Below are positions 20,568 to 30,420 of a stretch of DNA of 64,000 nt, one piece after another. The notes under the pieces were generated by a model. It made no database searches. It was not told the DNA's origin and saw nothing but the letters and a program-made list of their open reading frames with translations. The number at the start of each line of letters is the position of its first letter. Positions within the stretch are counted from its first letter, which is position 1. Origin of the DNA: JAHFPN01 sp963765745 (GTDB lineage: Bacteria > Pseudomonadota > Alphaproteobacteria > Rhizobiales > Xanthobacteraceae). A program made the translations under genes and the position numbers. The DNA is taken from positions 248,001 through 312,000 of the forward strand of contig CAVXXM010000011.1 of assembly GCA_963765745.1 (NCBI GenBank), read 5' to 3'.

Positions 20568-21302
20568 ATGCCGCTGATCGATCTCGCCAATCCGCACCGC
20601 TTCATGCAGCTCGCGCGCGTGGGGGTGCCGGTTTTCGCAGTAATTGCGGCCGGCTTGATCGCGCTTGGGCTCTATCTCGGCTTCCGGGCGCCGGCCGACG
20701 CGCTGCAGGGCGATGCCGCGCGGATCATGTACATCCATGTGCCTGCCGCGTGGCTCGCGCTTGGCATCTACACGCTGATGGCGATCGCGGCGCTCGGCAC
20801 GCTGGTGTGGCGCCATCCGCTGGCCGATGTCGCGGGCAAGGCCGCGGCCCCCATCGGTGCGGCATTCTGCTTGATGTGCCTGCTCACCGGCATGCTCTGG
20901 GGCCGGCCGATGTGGGGGGCCTATTGGGTCTGGGACGCGCGGCTCACTTCGGTGCTGGTGCTGTTTCTCCTTTATCTCGGCGTGCTGGCGCTGTGGCGCG
21001 CGACCGACGATCCGCTGCGCGCGGGCCGCGCCGCGGCCATTCTCACGCTCGTGGGTTTCATCAATGTGCCGATCGTGAAATTCTCGGTCGACTGGTGGAA
21101 CACGCTGCACCAGCCCGCTTCGGTGTTCCGCCTCGACGGGCCTACGATCCATCCCGATATCCTGCAGCCGCTGCTGGTATCGGCATCCGGTTTCGCTGCA
21201 CTTTTCCTCGCGCTGCTGCTCGCCGCCATGCGCAACGAAATCCTGCGCCGGCGCGTGCAGACGCTGACATTGCTCGCTGCCGCCGGCGCCAGGGGAGGCT
21301 GA
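20568..21302 (+). CDS. ccmC: Haem lyase/handling protein CcmC
   Basis: A 244-residue six-helix protein of the HHP family that loads haem on CcmE. The tryptophan-rich motif WGRPMWGAYWVWDARL, which binds haem at the periplasmic face, is intact. The flanking axial histidines are present in YIHVPAAW and VDWWNTLHQPAS. It is the third gene of the operon; the stop overlaps the region containing the ccmD ribosome-binding site. Confidence 0.96.
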   Translation: MPLIDLANPHRFMQLARVGVPVFAVIAAGLIALGLYLGFRAPADALQGDAARIMYIHVPAAWLALGIYTLMAIAALGTLVWRHPLADVAGKAAAPIGAAFCLMCLLTGMLWGRPMWGAYWVWDARLTSVLVLFLLYLGVLALWRATDDPLRAGRAAAILTLVGFINVPIVKFSVDWWNTLHQPASVFRLDGPTIHPDILQPLLVSASGFAALFLALLLAAMRNEILRRRVQTLTLLAAAGARGG

Positions 21303-21303
21303 G

Positions 21304-21459
21304 TTGGGAGCGAACGCCGGCTTCATCATCGCCGCCTATGGCGCGGCGGCCATCGTCATCGCGCTGCTGGTGGCCTGGGTCGCGATCGATCACCGCATGC
21401 AGAAGCGCGCGCTCGCCGAGCTAGAAGCGCGCGGCATCACGCGCCGGGCCGTGCGCTGA
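21304..21459 (+). CDS. ccmD: Small haem exporter protein CcmD
   Basis: A 51-residue protein, too short for most gene finders, filling the gap between ccmC and ccmG. It starts with TTG at 21304 after AGGGGAGG. Its sequence opens MGANAGFIIAAYGAAAIVIAL, with a single TM helix of the CcmD type containing the conserved AAYGAA segment. A basic coiled tail ending TRRAVR follows. CcmD stabilises the CcmABC-CcmE complex. It stops two bases before the ccmG ATG. Confidence 0.9.
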   Translation: MGANAGFIIAAYGAAAIVIALLVAWVAIDHRMQKRALAELEARGITRRAVR

Positions 21460-21460
21460 A

Positions 21461-22006
21461 ATGGTCCGGCGGCGGCTCGTCGTTCTCATTCCGCTGGCGG
21501 CTTTTCTGGCGCTCGCGGCGCTGCTGTTTTTTCGGCTCGGCGCCGGCGATCCGTCGCTGCTGCCCTCGGCGCTGATCGGCAAACCCGCGCCGGCATTGGC
21601 GCTGCCGCCGCTTGCGGGCGCTAACGTACCCGCCTTCACGTCCGCGGAATTTCAGGGCCGCGTCACGCTGGTCAATGTCTGGGCGTCCTGGTGCGCGCCG
21701 TGCCGCGACGAGCATCCGTTGCTGGTGCGGCTCGCCGCCGATCCGCGCATCCGCCTCGTGGGGATCAATTACAAGGATGCGCCGGACAATGCGCGGAGCT
21801 TTCTCGCGCGCTACGGCAATCCATTCGCGGCGATCGGGGTCGATGAGGCGGGGCGCGCGGCGATCGAATGGGGCGTCTATGGCGTGCCGGAGACGTTCCT
21901 GATCGGCCGCGACGGGCGGATCGTCTACAAGCACGTCGGGCCGATCGACGAGCAGTCGTTGAGAACGCTGCTGCAGCCCGCGATCGAGAAGGCGCTCGTC
22001 GGCTGA
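21461..22006 (+). CDS. ccmG: Thiol:disulfide interchange protein CcmG/DsbE
   Basis: Membrane-anchored periplasmic thioredoxin that reduces apocytochrome c cysteines before haem attachment. An N-terminal anchor covers residues 5-25. The active site is WCAPC (cysteines 78 and 81), with the CcmG-type acidic context RDEHP after it. The conserved cis-Pro segment is GVYGVPETFLI. Length 181. It is the last gene of the operon and converges on ispZ with a two-base gap. Confidence 0.95.
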   Translation: MVRRRLVVLIPLAAFLALAALLFFRLGAGDPSLLPSALIGKPAPALALPPLAGANVPAFTSAEFQGRVTLVNVWASWCAPCRDEHPLLVRLAADPRIRLVGINYKDAPDNARSFLARYGNPFAAIGVDEAGRAAIEWGVYGVPETFLIGRDGRIVYKHVGPIDEQSLRTLLQPAIEKALVG

Positions 22007-22008
22007 GA

Positions 22009-22597
22009 TCAGCCGCCGCTCTTTTCCTCGATCGCGTAGCGCATCAAGAGCGGCGTCTGCGCCAAAGCAAACGCAACGGTGAGCGGCAGGAAGCCGAAGG
22101 TCTTGAACGCGACCCAGGTATCGGTCGAGTAGGTGCGCCAGACGAACTCGTTCACCACCGCCATCACGATGAAGAACATCGCCCAGCGGAACGTGAGCTT
22201 GCGCCAGCCATCGTCCTTCAATTGGAACACGCTGCCGAGCACGAAGGAGAGCAGCGGGCGGCCGACGAAGAGTCCGCCGAACAGCACGGCCGCGAACAGC
22301 GCATAGATGATGGTCGGCTTGATCTTGATGAAGGTCTCGTCCTGCAGCCAGATCGTGAGCCCGCCGAACACCAGCACGACGCCGGCGGAGACCAGCGGCA
22401 TCATCGGAATCTTGCGGATCATCGCGTAGGTGAAGGCGAGCGAAAACAGCGTCGCCGCCATGAAGGTGCCGGTGGCGGCGAAAATGCCCCACTTGGCGTT
22501 GACGAAGAAAAACAGCAGCAGCGGCCCGAGATCGAGAGCGATCTTGAGCCCGGGATGAAGCTCCTGCTGGCCCGGCGGCGGCGTCTTTCTTGCTCAT
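22009..22597 (-). CDS. ispZ: Inner membrane septation protein A (YciB/IspZ), one single-base insertion
   Basis: Multi-helix membrane protein of the YciB family, implicated in envelope integrity and septation. The frame starting MSKKDAAAGPAG breaks in the run CCC at 22571-22573; removing one base gives GQQELHPGLKIALDLGPLL. It then continues through IRKIPMMPLVSAGVV, QDETFIKIKPTIIYAL and FRWAMFFIVMAVVNE to a normal C-terminus. The span is 589 nt, or 195 codons and a stop plus one extra base. The ATG overlaps the ftsY stop (ATGA), placing it last in the dapF-mtaB-ftsY-ispZ operon. Confidence 0.88.
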
Positions 22598-23579
22598 GGC
22601 GTGGAGATGCTCCCGAAAAGTTGCCGGATCAAGCCGGGCGCTCCGCTTGAGAGACCCACGATCCCGTGAGCGAAGGCCTTGGCGTCGAACGGGGTCAGAT
22701 CCTCGATCGCCTCGCCGACGCCGACGAAGTGCACCGGCAAGCCGAACTTGCCGGCCAAGCGCCACCAGGATGCCGCCCTTGGCGGTGCCGTCGAGCTTGG
22801 CGATCACGAGGCCGGTGATGCCGGCGACCTCGCGGAAGGTCTCGACCTGCGAGAGCGCGTTCTGGCCGACGGTGGCGTCCAACACCAGCAGCGTCGCATG
22901 CGGCGCGCTTGCGTCCTGCTTCTTCAGGACGCGGACGATCTTCTCGAGCTCGGCCATCAGCTCCTGCTTGTTCTGCAGCCGCCCGGCGGTATCGACGAGC
23001 AAGACGTCGGCGCCTTCGGATTTCGCGCGTTCCAGCGCCTCGAAGGCGACGCCGGCGGGATCGGCGCCCTGTTCGCGCGCGACTACCTCGGCGCCGGCGC
23101 GCTTGCCCCACAATTGGAGTTGCTCGATCGCGGCCGCGCGGAACGTGTCGGCGGCGGCCAGCATCACGAACTTGCCTTCGTGATTGAGCCGCGCGGCGAG
23201 CTTGCCGATGGTCGTCGTCTTGCCCGAGCCGTTCACGCCGGCGACCAAGCACCACGAAGGGCTTCTTGGCCGGATCGATGGTGAAGGGCTGCTCGACCGG
23301 CCGCAGCACATTCTCGATCTCGCCGGCGACGAGCCCGCGGATTTCCTCGTTGCCCAGCGCGCGGTCGCTGCGGTGCTTCTTCATGGCAGCCGCGACCTTG
23401 CCCGCCGTATCGACGCCGAGATCGGCCTCGATCAGAAGATCCTCGAGTTGCTGCAGGGTCGCGGTATCGAGCGGCTGCTTGGAAAGATTGGCGAGCCCGT
23501 CGCCGAGCTTGGACGCGGTGCGGGCGAGGCCGCCCGCGAGCCGCCGGAGGAATCCGGTGCGCGGCGTGTCGGCGTTCAT
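22594..23579 (-). CDS. ftsY: Signal recognition particle receptor FtsY, two single-base insertions
   Basis: SRP receptor GTPase of the inner membrane; partner of Ffh, encoded about 3 kb away. The N domain is QLEDLLIEADLGVDTAGKV. The G1 loop is GVNGSGKTTTIGKLA, G3 is LLVDTAGRLQNK and G4 is TKLDGTAKGG-like (AKLDGTAKGG). The frame breaks twice: after KPFVVL at 23247-23248 and after GGILVAL at 22757-22758. In both, the coding strand has GCTTGG where GCTGG is expected. Removing one T each gives VAGVNGSGKT and AGKFGLPVHFVGVGE. The protein ends LIRQLFGSISTP, 327 residues. The short N-terminal A region is normal for Alphaproteobacteria. FtsY is essential, so real disruption is implausible. Confidence 0.95.
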
Positions 23580-24833
23580 GCGGCGAGCAGCCGCCGGCCG
23601 TCATGGCCGGCGATGGTGACATCAAGGAGCGTGCCGGGCGCGGCAGGGCGGGGCAGCAGGACGCGGGTGAAATGCTCGGTCTTGGCTTCCGCCTTTTCCA
23701 TCAGCACCCGGCGGCGGCGGCCGATCTCGCTCGCCAGGTGCCGCTGCAGCACGATCTCGCCGATCTCGCGCAGGCGCCGCGCGCGCTCCTTGGCGATTTG
23801 GCGCCCCACCTGCGGCATGCGCGCGGCCGGGGTGCCCTGGCGCGGCGAGAACGGGAAGACGTGCAGGTGAGTGAGATCGCAATCATCGACGAGCGAAAGC
23901 GTGTTCTGGAACTGGGCTTCGGTTTCGGTGGGGAAGCCCGCGATCAGGTCGGCGCCGAACACCAGATCGGGGCGCAAGCGCCGCGCGTCTTCGCAGAAGC
24001 GGATCGCGTCGGCGCGCAGGTGCCGCCGCTTCATGCGCTTGAGGATGAGATCGTCGCCGGCCTGCAAGCGAAAGATGCAGATGCGGCATCAGCCGCGCTT
24101 CTTCCGCAAGAGCGCGCATCAGGTCGGCGTCGACTTCGACCGGATCGAGCGAGGAAAGCCGCAGCCGCGGCAGTTCCGGCACATGGCGCAGGATCGCGCG
24201 CACCAGCGCGCCCAGCCGCGGCCGGCCCGGCAGATCGAGGCCATAGGCGGTCAGATCCACGCCGGTCAGCACGATCTCGCGATAGCCGTTTTCGGCGAGG
24301 CGGCGGGCCTGCGCCACCACTTCGCCGATCGCAACCGAGCGCGACGGCCCGCGGCCATAAGGAATGATGCAGAAGGTGCAGCGGTGATCGCAGCCGTTCT
24401 GCACCTGCACGAAGGCCCGCGTGTGCCCTTCAAGGCCGTCGATCAGATGGAGCGCGGTATCGTGCACCGACGCGAGATCGTCGATGACGACTTTTTCCTC
24501 GGCGGCGATGCCGAAATCGAAGGCGCGTTTCAAATCGATCCAGGCCGCGGGCGAGTTTTTCGAAAGATTTCCGAGTACGCGATCAACCTCGGGCATCGCG
24601 GCGAACGTAGTGGGCTCGGTCTGGGCGGCGCAGCCGGTAACGACGATCTTGGCGTCCGGGTGCTGCCGCTTCAGGCGGCGGATGGTCTGGCGCGCCTGGC
24701 TGACGGCCTCGGCGGTCACGGCGCAAGAATTGATGACGATCGTATCCGCGAGTCCTGCCGCTTCCGCATTGCGGCGCACCAGCTCCGACTCCGCGGCGTT
24801 CAGCCGGCAACCGAAGGTGACGACTTCGACCAT
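23576..24833 (-). CDS. mtaB: tRNA t6A37 methylthiotransferase MtaB, one single-base insertion
   Basis: Radical-SAM methylthiotransferase converting t6A37 to ms2t6A37 in tRNA. The N-terminal UPF0004 domain has cysteines in TFGCRLN, NSCAVT and TGCAAQ, binding the auxiliary cluster. The radical-SAM motif is CDHRCTFC; a C-terminal TRAM-like segment (residues ~360-418) follows. An extra base at 24066-24067 (coding GCTTGC for GCTGC) breaks HLHLSL from QAGDDLILKRMKRRH. I prefer the ATG at 24831-24833, which follows GAGGGA, to a GTG four codons earlier that overlaps the dapF stop. The 1258 nt length equals 419 codons plus one base. Its stop overlaps the ftsY ATG. Confidence 0.93.
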
Positions 24834-24841
24834 CGCGTCCC

Positions 24842-25705
24842 TCACGCTGCCGCAAGCATGGTTTGGTTAAGCCTGCCTTCGAACTCGGTCTCGACCGGGC
24901 CGGTCATGAGCACATGATCATCGGACGCGCGCCATTCGATCATAAGATCGCCGCCGGGCAGTGACACCTTCACCTTGCGGCCGGTGCGCTTGGTGCGCGC
25001 GGCGGAGACCGCCGCGGCACAGGCGGCCGAGCCGCAGGCGCGCGTCAGCCCCGCGCCGCGCTCCCAGGTGCGGAGCAAGAGGTGATCTTTGTCCTTCACT
25101 TGCGCGAGCGAAATATTGGCGCGCTCAGGGAAGATCGGATGGTTTTCCAGCATCGGGCCCGCACGGGCGAGATCGTAAGCATTCACGTCGTCGACCCAGA
25201 AAATGGCGTGCGGGTTGCCCATGTTCACCGCCGAGGGCGAATGCAGGATCGGCGCGTCGATGGGTCCGATCTGCAGCTCGATCATGCGTGTGTCGCGGAA
25301 TTCCTCGGCCAGCGGAATTTCATTCCAGGCGAAACGCGGCTTGCCCATGTCGGCGGTGATCGTGCCGCCTTTGACCTCGCAGAGGATGAGCCCGGCGGCG
25401 GTTTCGAAGGCGAGCGCATCCTTGCCGGATTGCTTGGCGGCAAGCGCCGCGATGCAGCGCATGCCGTTGCCGCAGGCGCCGGCTTCGGAGCCGTCGCTGT
25501 TGTAGATTTTCACGAACGCCTCGGTGCCCGGCGTCTTCGGCGGATAAAGCGCCAGCAACTGGTCGAACGGCACCGCTTCGGGCCGCGCGATGGCGCGGGC
25601 GTCGGCCTCGGTCACCGGCGCCGGGTCGGCGCGCAGGTCGAGCACGACGATCTCGTTGCCGATGCCGTTCATCTTGACGAAGGGGCGGTTGAGGAGCGCG
25701 CTCAT
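24842..25705 (-). CDS. dapF: Diaminopimelate epimerase
   Basis: Converts LL- to meso-diaminopimelate for lysine and peptidoglycan. The two catalytic cysteines are in GACGNGMRC and [29 protein letters not shown] and [11 protein letters not shown] are family blocks. At 287 residues from ATG 25703-25705 it has normal length. First gene of a coupled operon with mtaB, ftsY and ispZ, an order shared by many Hyphomicrobiales. Confidence 0.96.
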   Translation of the reverse strand: MSALLNRPFVKMNGIGNEIVVLDLRADPAPVTEADARAIARPEAVPFDQLLALYPPKTPGTEAFVKIYNSDGSEAGACGNGMRCIAALAAKQSGKDALAFETAAGLILCEVKGGTITADMGKPRFAWNEIPLAEEFRDTRMIELQIGPIDAPILHSPSAVNMGNPHAIFWVDDVNAYDLARAGPMLENHPIFPERANISLAQVKDKDHLLLRTWERGAGLTRACGSAACAAAVSAARTKRTGRKVKVSLPGGDLMIEWRASDDHVLMTGPVETEFEGRLNQTMLAAA

Positions 25706-25843
25706 CGCGAATCCGACACAATCCCTGCGACTTATAGGGGAATTCGCGGCCCCAACGCGAGTCCGGCGCCCTGCTTGCGGAAGCCGCGAACGAACGATGC
25801 TAGACAAGAAATGAATCGAGCGCCGCCGATTCGAGAGACCCCG

Positions 25844-26401
25844 ATGATCGCCCGCCTCGTACTGGCTTTTTTCCTCCTCGCCACGGCCGCCCAAGCCCAG
25901 CAACCGCCGCCAACCGTGCCGCCCATAGTGACGCGCGACGCGTTCGGCGAGGAACTGACGCTGCCGGCGCGCACCGTGATCTTTAGGAAGGGCAGCGCCA
26001 ACTGGGACGAGGGCTGGGAGAAGGTGCGGGAAGCATTTCAGATGGTGCAAGCCGCAGCCGCGCGCGTGGGCGCCAAGGTCAACGGCCTGCCGCTGCTGAT
26101 CTATCGCGCGACCGACGACGACGGCTTCGAGTTCGAAGCGGCGCTGCCGATCGAGGCGGCACCGGCGCAGGCGCCGGGCGGTGATATTTCGGTCGGTCCC
26201 GCGCCGACCGGTCGTGCGCTCAAGTTCGTGCATCGCGGCGCGTTCGACGGCATGGAGACGACCTACGAGTCGATCGCCAATCATATCGAGGGCAAGGGGC
26301 TTACTGCCGAAGAGCTGTTCATCGAGGAATTCGTCACCGATCCCTTGACCACCAAGCAGGATGCACTGGTGATCAATGTCTATGTGCCGCTGAAGAAATA
26401 G
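25844..26401 (+). CDS. Exported GyrI-like/effector-binding domain protein
   Basis: A 185-residue protein with signal peptide [19 protein letters not shown] followed by a GyrI/AraC-effector-binding fold. The recognisable parts are the opening [43 protein letters not shown] in the middle, and the ending [12 protein letters not shown]. GyrI-like domains bind small hydrophobic molecules. An exported, stand-alone copy is common in Bradyrhizobiaceae, but the ligand is unknown. An ATG 33 bases upstream (25811) is also possible; I chose 25844 because it gives a clean signal peptide. Divergent from dapF. Confidence 0.7.
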   Translation: MIARLVLAFFLLATAAQAQQPPPTVPPIVTRDAFGEELTLPARTVIFRKGSANWDEGWEKVREAFQMVQAAAARVGAKVNGLPLLIYRATDDDGFEFEAALPIEAAPAQAPGGDISVGPAPTGRALKFVHRGAFDGMETTYESIANHIEGKGLTAEELFIEEFVTDPLTTKQDALVINVYVPLKK

Positions 26402-26412
26402 CGGCCCAATCA

Positions 26413-26517
26413 CGTCATCGCCGGGCTTGTCCCGGCGATCCCCGTAAGGCGAGCAAAGCCGTGCCAATTGCTCGGGATCACCGGGTCTCGCTGCTTCGCG
26501 GCGGCCCGGTGATGACG
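26413..26517. repeat. Inverted-repeat element, short copy (105 bp)
   Basis: The ends are inverted: CGTCATCGCCGGG at the left and CCCGGTGATGACG at the right. Internal CCGGG/CCCGG hairpins are also present. It has the same plan as the 137-bp elements at 46973 and 51108 (ends GTCAT...CCGG / CCGG...ATGAC) but is about 30 bp shorter. Such elements are scattered between genes in Bradyrhizobiaceae and relatives. It lies in the gap between the GyrI-like gene and ffh. Confidence 0.7.
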
Positions 26518-26599
26518 AGGAAGGGCGCGTTCTTGACGGAAACGCACGGGGGGCGTAGGCCTCCCGCACTCTCGACCGACGAGCGAACCTCGCGGCCGA

Positions 26600-26658
26600 C
26601 CGGGTCAAGAACCCGGAGGTTATCGCCCGACAGCGCGTTGCGCCCTCGGGCGCGTTTT
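26600..26658 (+). promoter_or_regulatory. Two hairpins in the ffh upstream region
   Basis: The 291-base gap before ffh contains, after the repeat element, a hairpin CCGGGT-CAAGA-ACCCGG (26600-26616). A second hairpin, GCGCC-CTCG-GGCGC, lies at 26640-26653 and is directly followed by GTTTTG. The second looks like a weak Rho-independent terminator or attenuator 35 bases before the ffh start. No open reading frame or promoter is clear in the rest of the gap. Confidence 0.35.
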
Positions 26659-26692
26659 GCGTTGGGCATGGGTACGGAGTCTGAACGGCACG

Positions 26693-28219
26693 ATGTTCGA
26701 CACGCTTAGCGAACGCCTCGGCGGCATTCTCGACCGCCTCACCAAGCGCGGCGCGCTCGCCGAGCGCGACGTGGACGAGGCCATGCGCGAGGTGCGCCGC
26801 GCGTTGCTCGAGGCCGACGTCGCGCTCGAAGTGGTGCGCGCGTTCATCGACAAGGTGCGGGCGCGCGCGATCGGCGCCGACGTGATCCGCTCGGTGACGC
26901 CCGGCCAGCAGGTCGTGAAGATCGTGCACGACGAGCTGGTGGACGTGCTCGGCGCTGACGCGAAATCGATCGAGCTCGATGCGACGCCGCCGGTGCCGAT
27001 CCTCATGGTCGGCCTGCAAGGCTCGGGCAAGACCACGACCACGGCGAAAATCGCCAAGCGCCTCACCGAAAAGCAGAAGCGCAAGGTGCTGATGGCTTCC
27101 CTCGACACGCGTCGGCCGGCCGCGATGGAGCAGCTCGCCGTGCTCGGGCGCGAGATCGGCGTCGATGTGTTGCCGATCGTCGAAGGCCAGAGCGCGTTGC
27201 AGATTGCCCGCCGGGCGCTGGAAGCCGCGCGGCTGGGCGGTCACGACGCGGTGCTGCTGGATACCGCCGGCCGCGTCACCGTAGACGAGGCGCTGATGGC
27301 CGAGGTCGCCGAGATCGAACGGGCGACCAAGCCGCATGAAATCTTGCTCGTTGCCGATGCGCTCACCGGCCAGGATGCGGTGGCGACCGCGCGGGCGTTC
27401 GCGGCGCGGCTGAATCTGAGTGGCATCGTGCTCACGCGCGTCGATGGCGACGGCCGCGGCGGCGCCGCGCTCTCCATGCGCGCGGTCACCGGCAAACCGA
27501 TCAAGCTGATCGGCACCGGCGAGAGGATGGACGCGCTTGAGGAATTCGACCCGCGCCGTATCGCCGGGCGGATTCTGGGCATGGGCGATGTGGTCTCGCT
27601 CGTGGAAAAAGCCGTCGAGACCGTCGATTTCGAGCGCGCGCAAAAGACCGCCGAGCGCATGAAGAAGGGCGTGTTCGATCTGACCGATCTGCGCGCTCAG
27701 CTGGAAGAAATGGAGAAGATCGGCGGGATCGGCGGCATGCTTGGGATGCTGCCGGGCGTTGCCAAGATGAAGAACCAGATCGCGGCCGCCAATCTCGACG
27801 AGTCGGTGCTGAAGCGCCAGAAGGCGATTATCGACTCCATGACACCGCAGGAGCGGCGGAACCCTGACGTGCTCAAGGCCTCGCGCAAGAAGCGCATTTC
27901 CGCGGGCTCCGGCACCCGCGTCGAAGAGGTGAACCGGCTGCTGAAAATGCACCGGCAGATGGCCGACATGATGAAGGCCATGGGCAGCGGCAAGCGCGGC
28001 GCGCTTGCGGGGCTCGGCAATCTCTTCGGCATGGGCGGCGGCGGTGCGCCGAGCCCGGAACAGCTCAGGCAATTGGCGGAGAAAATGCCGGGTCAGCTCG
28101 GCGCCTTGCCGCCGAATTTCCCGGGCGCGCCCGGCGCGCTGCCCGGTCTCGGCGGAAAGATAACGGGGCTTCCGGGCCTGCCCGGTCTCGGCGGCTCCAA
28201 GGACTTCAAGAAGAAATGA
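26693..28219 (+). CDS. ffh: Signal recognition particle protein Ffh
   Basis: SRP54 GTPase targeting nascent membrane proteins. The start [20 protein letters not shown] opens the N domain. G1 is [16 protein letters not shown]2 [12 protein letters not shown]3 LLDTAGR and G4 [10 protein letters not shown], followed by [14 protein letters not shown]. The methionine-rich M domain (from about residue 330) includes [12 protein letters not shown] and [19 protein letters not shown] glycine/proline-rich C-terminal tail follows. Length 508. The tail after residue 440 is longer and more GP-rich than in E. coli, as usual in Alphaproteobacteria. First gene of ffh-rpsP-rimM-trmD-rplS. Confidence 0.97.
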   Translation: MFDTLSERLGGILDRLTKRGALAERDVDEAMREVRRALLEADVALEVVRAFIDKVRARAIGADVIRSVTPGQQVVKIVHDELVDVLGADAKSIELDATPPVPILMVGLQGSGKTTTTAKIAKRLTEKQKRKVLMASLDTRRPAAMEQLAVLGREIGVDVLPIVEGQSALQIARRALEAARLGGHDAVLLDTAGRVTVDEALMAEVAEIERATKPHEILLVADALTGQDAVATARAFAARLNLSGIVLTRVDGDGRGGAALSMRAVTGKPIKLIGTGERMDALEEFDPRRIAGRILGMGDVVSLVEKAVETVDFERAQKTAERMKKGVFDLTDLRAQLEEMEKIGGIGGMLGMLPGVAKMKNQIAAANLDESVLKRQKAIIDSMTPQERRNPDVLKASRKKRISAGSGTRVEEVNRLLKMHRQMADMMKAMGSGKRGALAGLGNLFGMGGGGAPSPEQLRQLAEKMPGQLGALPPNFPGAPGALPGLGGKITGLPGLPGLGGSKDFKKK

Positions 28220-28250
28220 ACCCGAACCAAAGCTCACGAAAGGAAATGCA

Positions 28251-28667
28251 ATGCCTCTGAAAATCCGAATGGCCCGCGCGGGGGCCAAGAAGCGCCCGCA
28301 GTTCCGCGTCGTCGTTGCCGACTCGCGGTTTCCGCGCGACGGCCGCTTCATCGAGAAGCTCGGCACCTATAATCCGATGCTGCCCAAGGACTCCAAGGAG
28401 CGCGTGCAGCTCGATCTCGAGCGCGTGAAGCACTGGCTCTCCAAGGGCGCGCAGCCTTCCGACCGGGTGTCGCGCTTCCTCGATGCGGCCGGGCTCATGA
28501 AGCGCAAGCCCCGCAACAATCCGGAAAAGGCGATCCCGCGCAAGGAGAAGAAGGCGGCCGCCGAAGCCGCAACGGCAGCCGCGGCTGCAGCTCCCGCGCC
28601 GGCGACGGCAGCTCCGGCCGCGGCTCCCGCTCCGACGGCACCCGCCGCGGAGCAGCCGGCAAGCTAA
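28251..28667 (+). CDS. rpsP: 30S ribosomal protein S16
   Basis: Small-subunit assembly protein. The core [20 protein letters not shown] to [10 protein letters not shown] covers about 85 residues. A low-complexity Ala/Pro tail of about 45 residues follows ([20 protein letters not shown] and onward), bringing it to 138. Such tails are frequent in Hyphomicrobiales S16. AAGGAAATGCA precedes the ATG. The downstream rimM starts nine bases after the stop; RimM binds the S19/head region and is needed for 30S maturation. Confidence 0.97.
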   Translation: MPLKIRMARAGAKKRPQFRVVVADSRFPRDGRFIEKLGTYNPMLPKDSKERVQLDLERVKHWLSKGAQPSDRVSRFLDAAGLMKRKPRNNPEKAIPRKEKKAAAEAATAAAAAAPAPATAAPAAAPAPTAPAAEQPAS

Positions 28668-28676
28668 GGCTGAGCG

Positions 28677-29201
28677 ATGGCCGACCGCATTTGCGTCGCC
28701 AAGATCGGCGCCGTCCACGGTGTGCGCGGCGAGGTAAGGCTATTCGCCTTCACCGAGGATCCGCTGGCGGTCGGCCGCTATGGGCTGCTCGAGGACGAAC
28801 GCGGCGCCCGCACGTTCAAGATCGCGTCGTTGCGGCCGGGGAAGGATCACTTGATCGCGCGGTTCGACGGCGTCGAGGACCGCGAGACCGCGGCCAAGCT
28901 CACGAATGTGGAACTTTACGTTCCGCGTGAGCGGTTGCCGGAAATCGATGAAGAAGACAGCTACTATCACGCCGATCTTGTCGGGCTTCGGGTCGAGACT
29001 CCGGATGGCCGTGCGCTCGGCACGGTGCTTGCGGTGCGCCGCTATGGCGGTGGCGATCTTCTGGAGGTCGCACCGGCTGGCCTTGGCGAGAGCGTGATGC
29101 TGCCTTTCGTCGGCGCGTTCGTGCGGGAAGTGGATATCGAAGGCGGCAAGATCGTCGCCGATCCGCCGGGGGGATTGTTCGCGGAAGCAGGAGCAAAATG
29201 A
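28677..29201 (+). CDS. rimM: 16S rRNA processing protein RimM
   Basis: 30S maturation factor of 174 residues. The N-terminal RimM domain opens [20 protein letters not shown], and the linker [20 protein letters not shown] opens the PRC-barrel-like C-terminal domain. The C-terminal part includes [18 protein letters not shown]. Overlaps trmD by four bases (ATGA). Confidence 0.95.
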   Translation: MADRICVAKIGAVHGVRGEVRLFAFTEDPLAVGRYGLLEDERGARTFKIASLRPGKDHLIARFDGVEDRETAAKLTNVELYVPRERLPEIDEEDSYYHADLVGLRVETPDGRALGTVLAVRRYGGGDLLEVAPAGLGESVMLPFVGAFVREVDIEGGKIVADPPGGLFAEAGAK

Positions 29202-29905
29202 CCTGGCGCGCGTCCATCCTCACGATTTTCCCCGAGATGTTTCCGGGCCCGCTCGGCGCCAGCCTTTCGGGCAAGGCGCTCGGCGCCGGAATTTGGTCGT
29301 GCGAAGCGATCGATATCCGAGACTTCGCGCCCGACAAGCACCGCACGGTCGACGATACGCCGGCCGGCGGCGGGCCGGGCATGGTGATGAAGGCCGACGT
29401 GCTGGCGCGCGCACTCGATGCGACCGCGCCGGGCGGCGACGAGCGTGCGCGGGTGTTGCTCACCCCGCGCGGCCGTCCATTGACCCAGGCGCGCGTGCGA
29501 GAGCTCGCGGCTGGCTCCGGCATTGTGGTCGTCTGCGGCCGGTTCGAGGGCGTGGACGAGCGGATCGTCGAGGCGCGCGCGCTGGAGGAGATTTCGATCG
29601 GCGACTACGTGCTTTCGGGCGGCGAGATCGCGGCGCTGGTGCTGCTCGATGCTTGTGTCAGGCTGCTGCCGGGCGTCATGGGCAAGGATGCCTCGAAGGC
29701 CGAGGAGAGCTTCGAGGCGGGGCTGCTCGAATACCCGCAATTCACCAAGCCGCAGCTGTTCGAGGGCCGGGTGATCCCGGAGGTGTTGCTCTCGGGCGAC
29801 CACGGCAAGGTCGCGGCTTGGCGCCGGGCGGAAGCCCTGCGCATTACCCGGGAGCGGCGGCCGGATCTGGCGCCCCGCAAGGGGCAAGGACCTGAAAGAG
29901 AATGA
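29198..29905 (+). CDS. trmD: tRNA (guanine-N1)-methyltransferase
   Basis: SPOUT-class enzyme making m1G37 in tRNAs. [14 protein letters not shown] opens the protein. [17 protein letters not shown] is the knotted SAM-site region, [11 protein letters not shown] follows, and [20 protein letters not shown] is the trefoil-knot signature. [10 protein letters not shown] and [14 protein letters not shown] form the C-terminal domain. Length 235. Essential in most bacteria; coupled to rimM. Confidence 0.96.
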   Translation: MTWRASILTIFPEMFPGPLGASLSGKALGAGIWSCEAIDIRDFAPDKHRTVDDTPAGGGPGMVMKADVLARALDATAPGGDERARVLLTPRGRPLTQARVRELAAGSGIVVVCGRFEGVDERIVEARALEEISIGDYVLSGGEIAALVLLDACVRLLPGVMGKDASKAEESFEAGLLEYPQFTKPQLFEGRVIPEVLLSGDHGKVAAWRRAEALRITRERRPDLAPRKGQGPERE

Positions 29906-29989
29906 CAAGGCGTCCGCTTTGTCGTATCTAGCGCGCCGATCCCATAGCCAAGAAGCGGCGGCGCCCGGTGGGCGGGCCCGGAGGTTGCC

Positions 29990-30409
29990 ATGAATATCCT
30001 CGAGACATTCGAGCGCGACGAGCTCGCCAAGCTCACCAAGGGCAAGGAAATGCCCGCGTTCGAGCCGGGCGACACCGTCCAGGTCAACGTCAAGGTGGTC
30101 GAAGGCGAGCGCAGCCGCATCCAGACCTACGAGGGCGTCTGCATCGGCCGCTCCGGAAGCGGCCTCAACGAGAGCTTCACGGTGCGGAAGATTTCCTACG
30201 GCGAGGGCGTCGAGCGCGTATTCCCGCTCTACTCGCCGATGATCGACTCGATCGAGGTGGTTCGCCGCGGCAAGGTGCGCCGCGCCAAGCTCTATTATCT
30301 GCGCGAGCGCCGCGGCAAGAAGGCGCGCATCACCGAGAAGCAATCCGCGCGCGGCGGAATCGAGGACGCGGCTCCGGTCGAGGCCATCGAGGTCGCCGAG
30401 GCCAAGTGA
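29990..30409 (+). CDS. rplS: 50S ribosomal protein L19
   Basis: Large-subunit protein at the 30S-50S interface, 139 residues. [40 protein letters not shown] and [19 protein letters not shown] are family blocks. An acidic tail after the core, rich in E/A/V, is common in Hyphomicrobiales. The rpsP-rimM-trmD-rplS order is conserved across bacteria. The gap from trmD is 84 bases. leuC starts 11 bases after the stop. Confidence 0.97.
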   Translation: MNILETFERDELAKLTKGKEMPAFEPGDTVQVNVKVVEGERSRIQTYEGVCIGRSGSGLNESFTVRKISYGEGVERVFPLYSPMIDSIEVVRRGKVRRAKLYYLRERRGKKARITEKQSARGGIEDAAPVEAIEVAEAK

Positions 30410-30420
30410 GTGAGCGTGCG

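Noticed and set aside
21437..23311. A 624-codon minus-strand open frame joining part of ftsY to part of ispZ
   Set aside because: It results from the single-base insertions in ftsY and ispZ, and its last part is antisense to ccmG; the two genes are separate and overlap by ATGA.
24842..28366. A 1174-codon open frame on the minus strand running through dapF and antisense to ffh
   Set aside because: Only its last 287 codons are dapF. The rest is antisense to ffh and the GyrI-like gene and low-complexity, as expected from high-GC codon bias.
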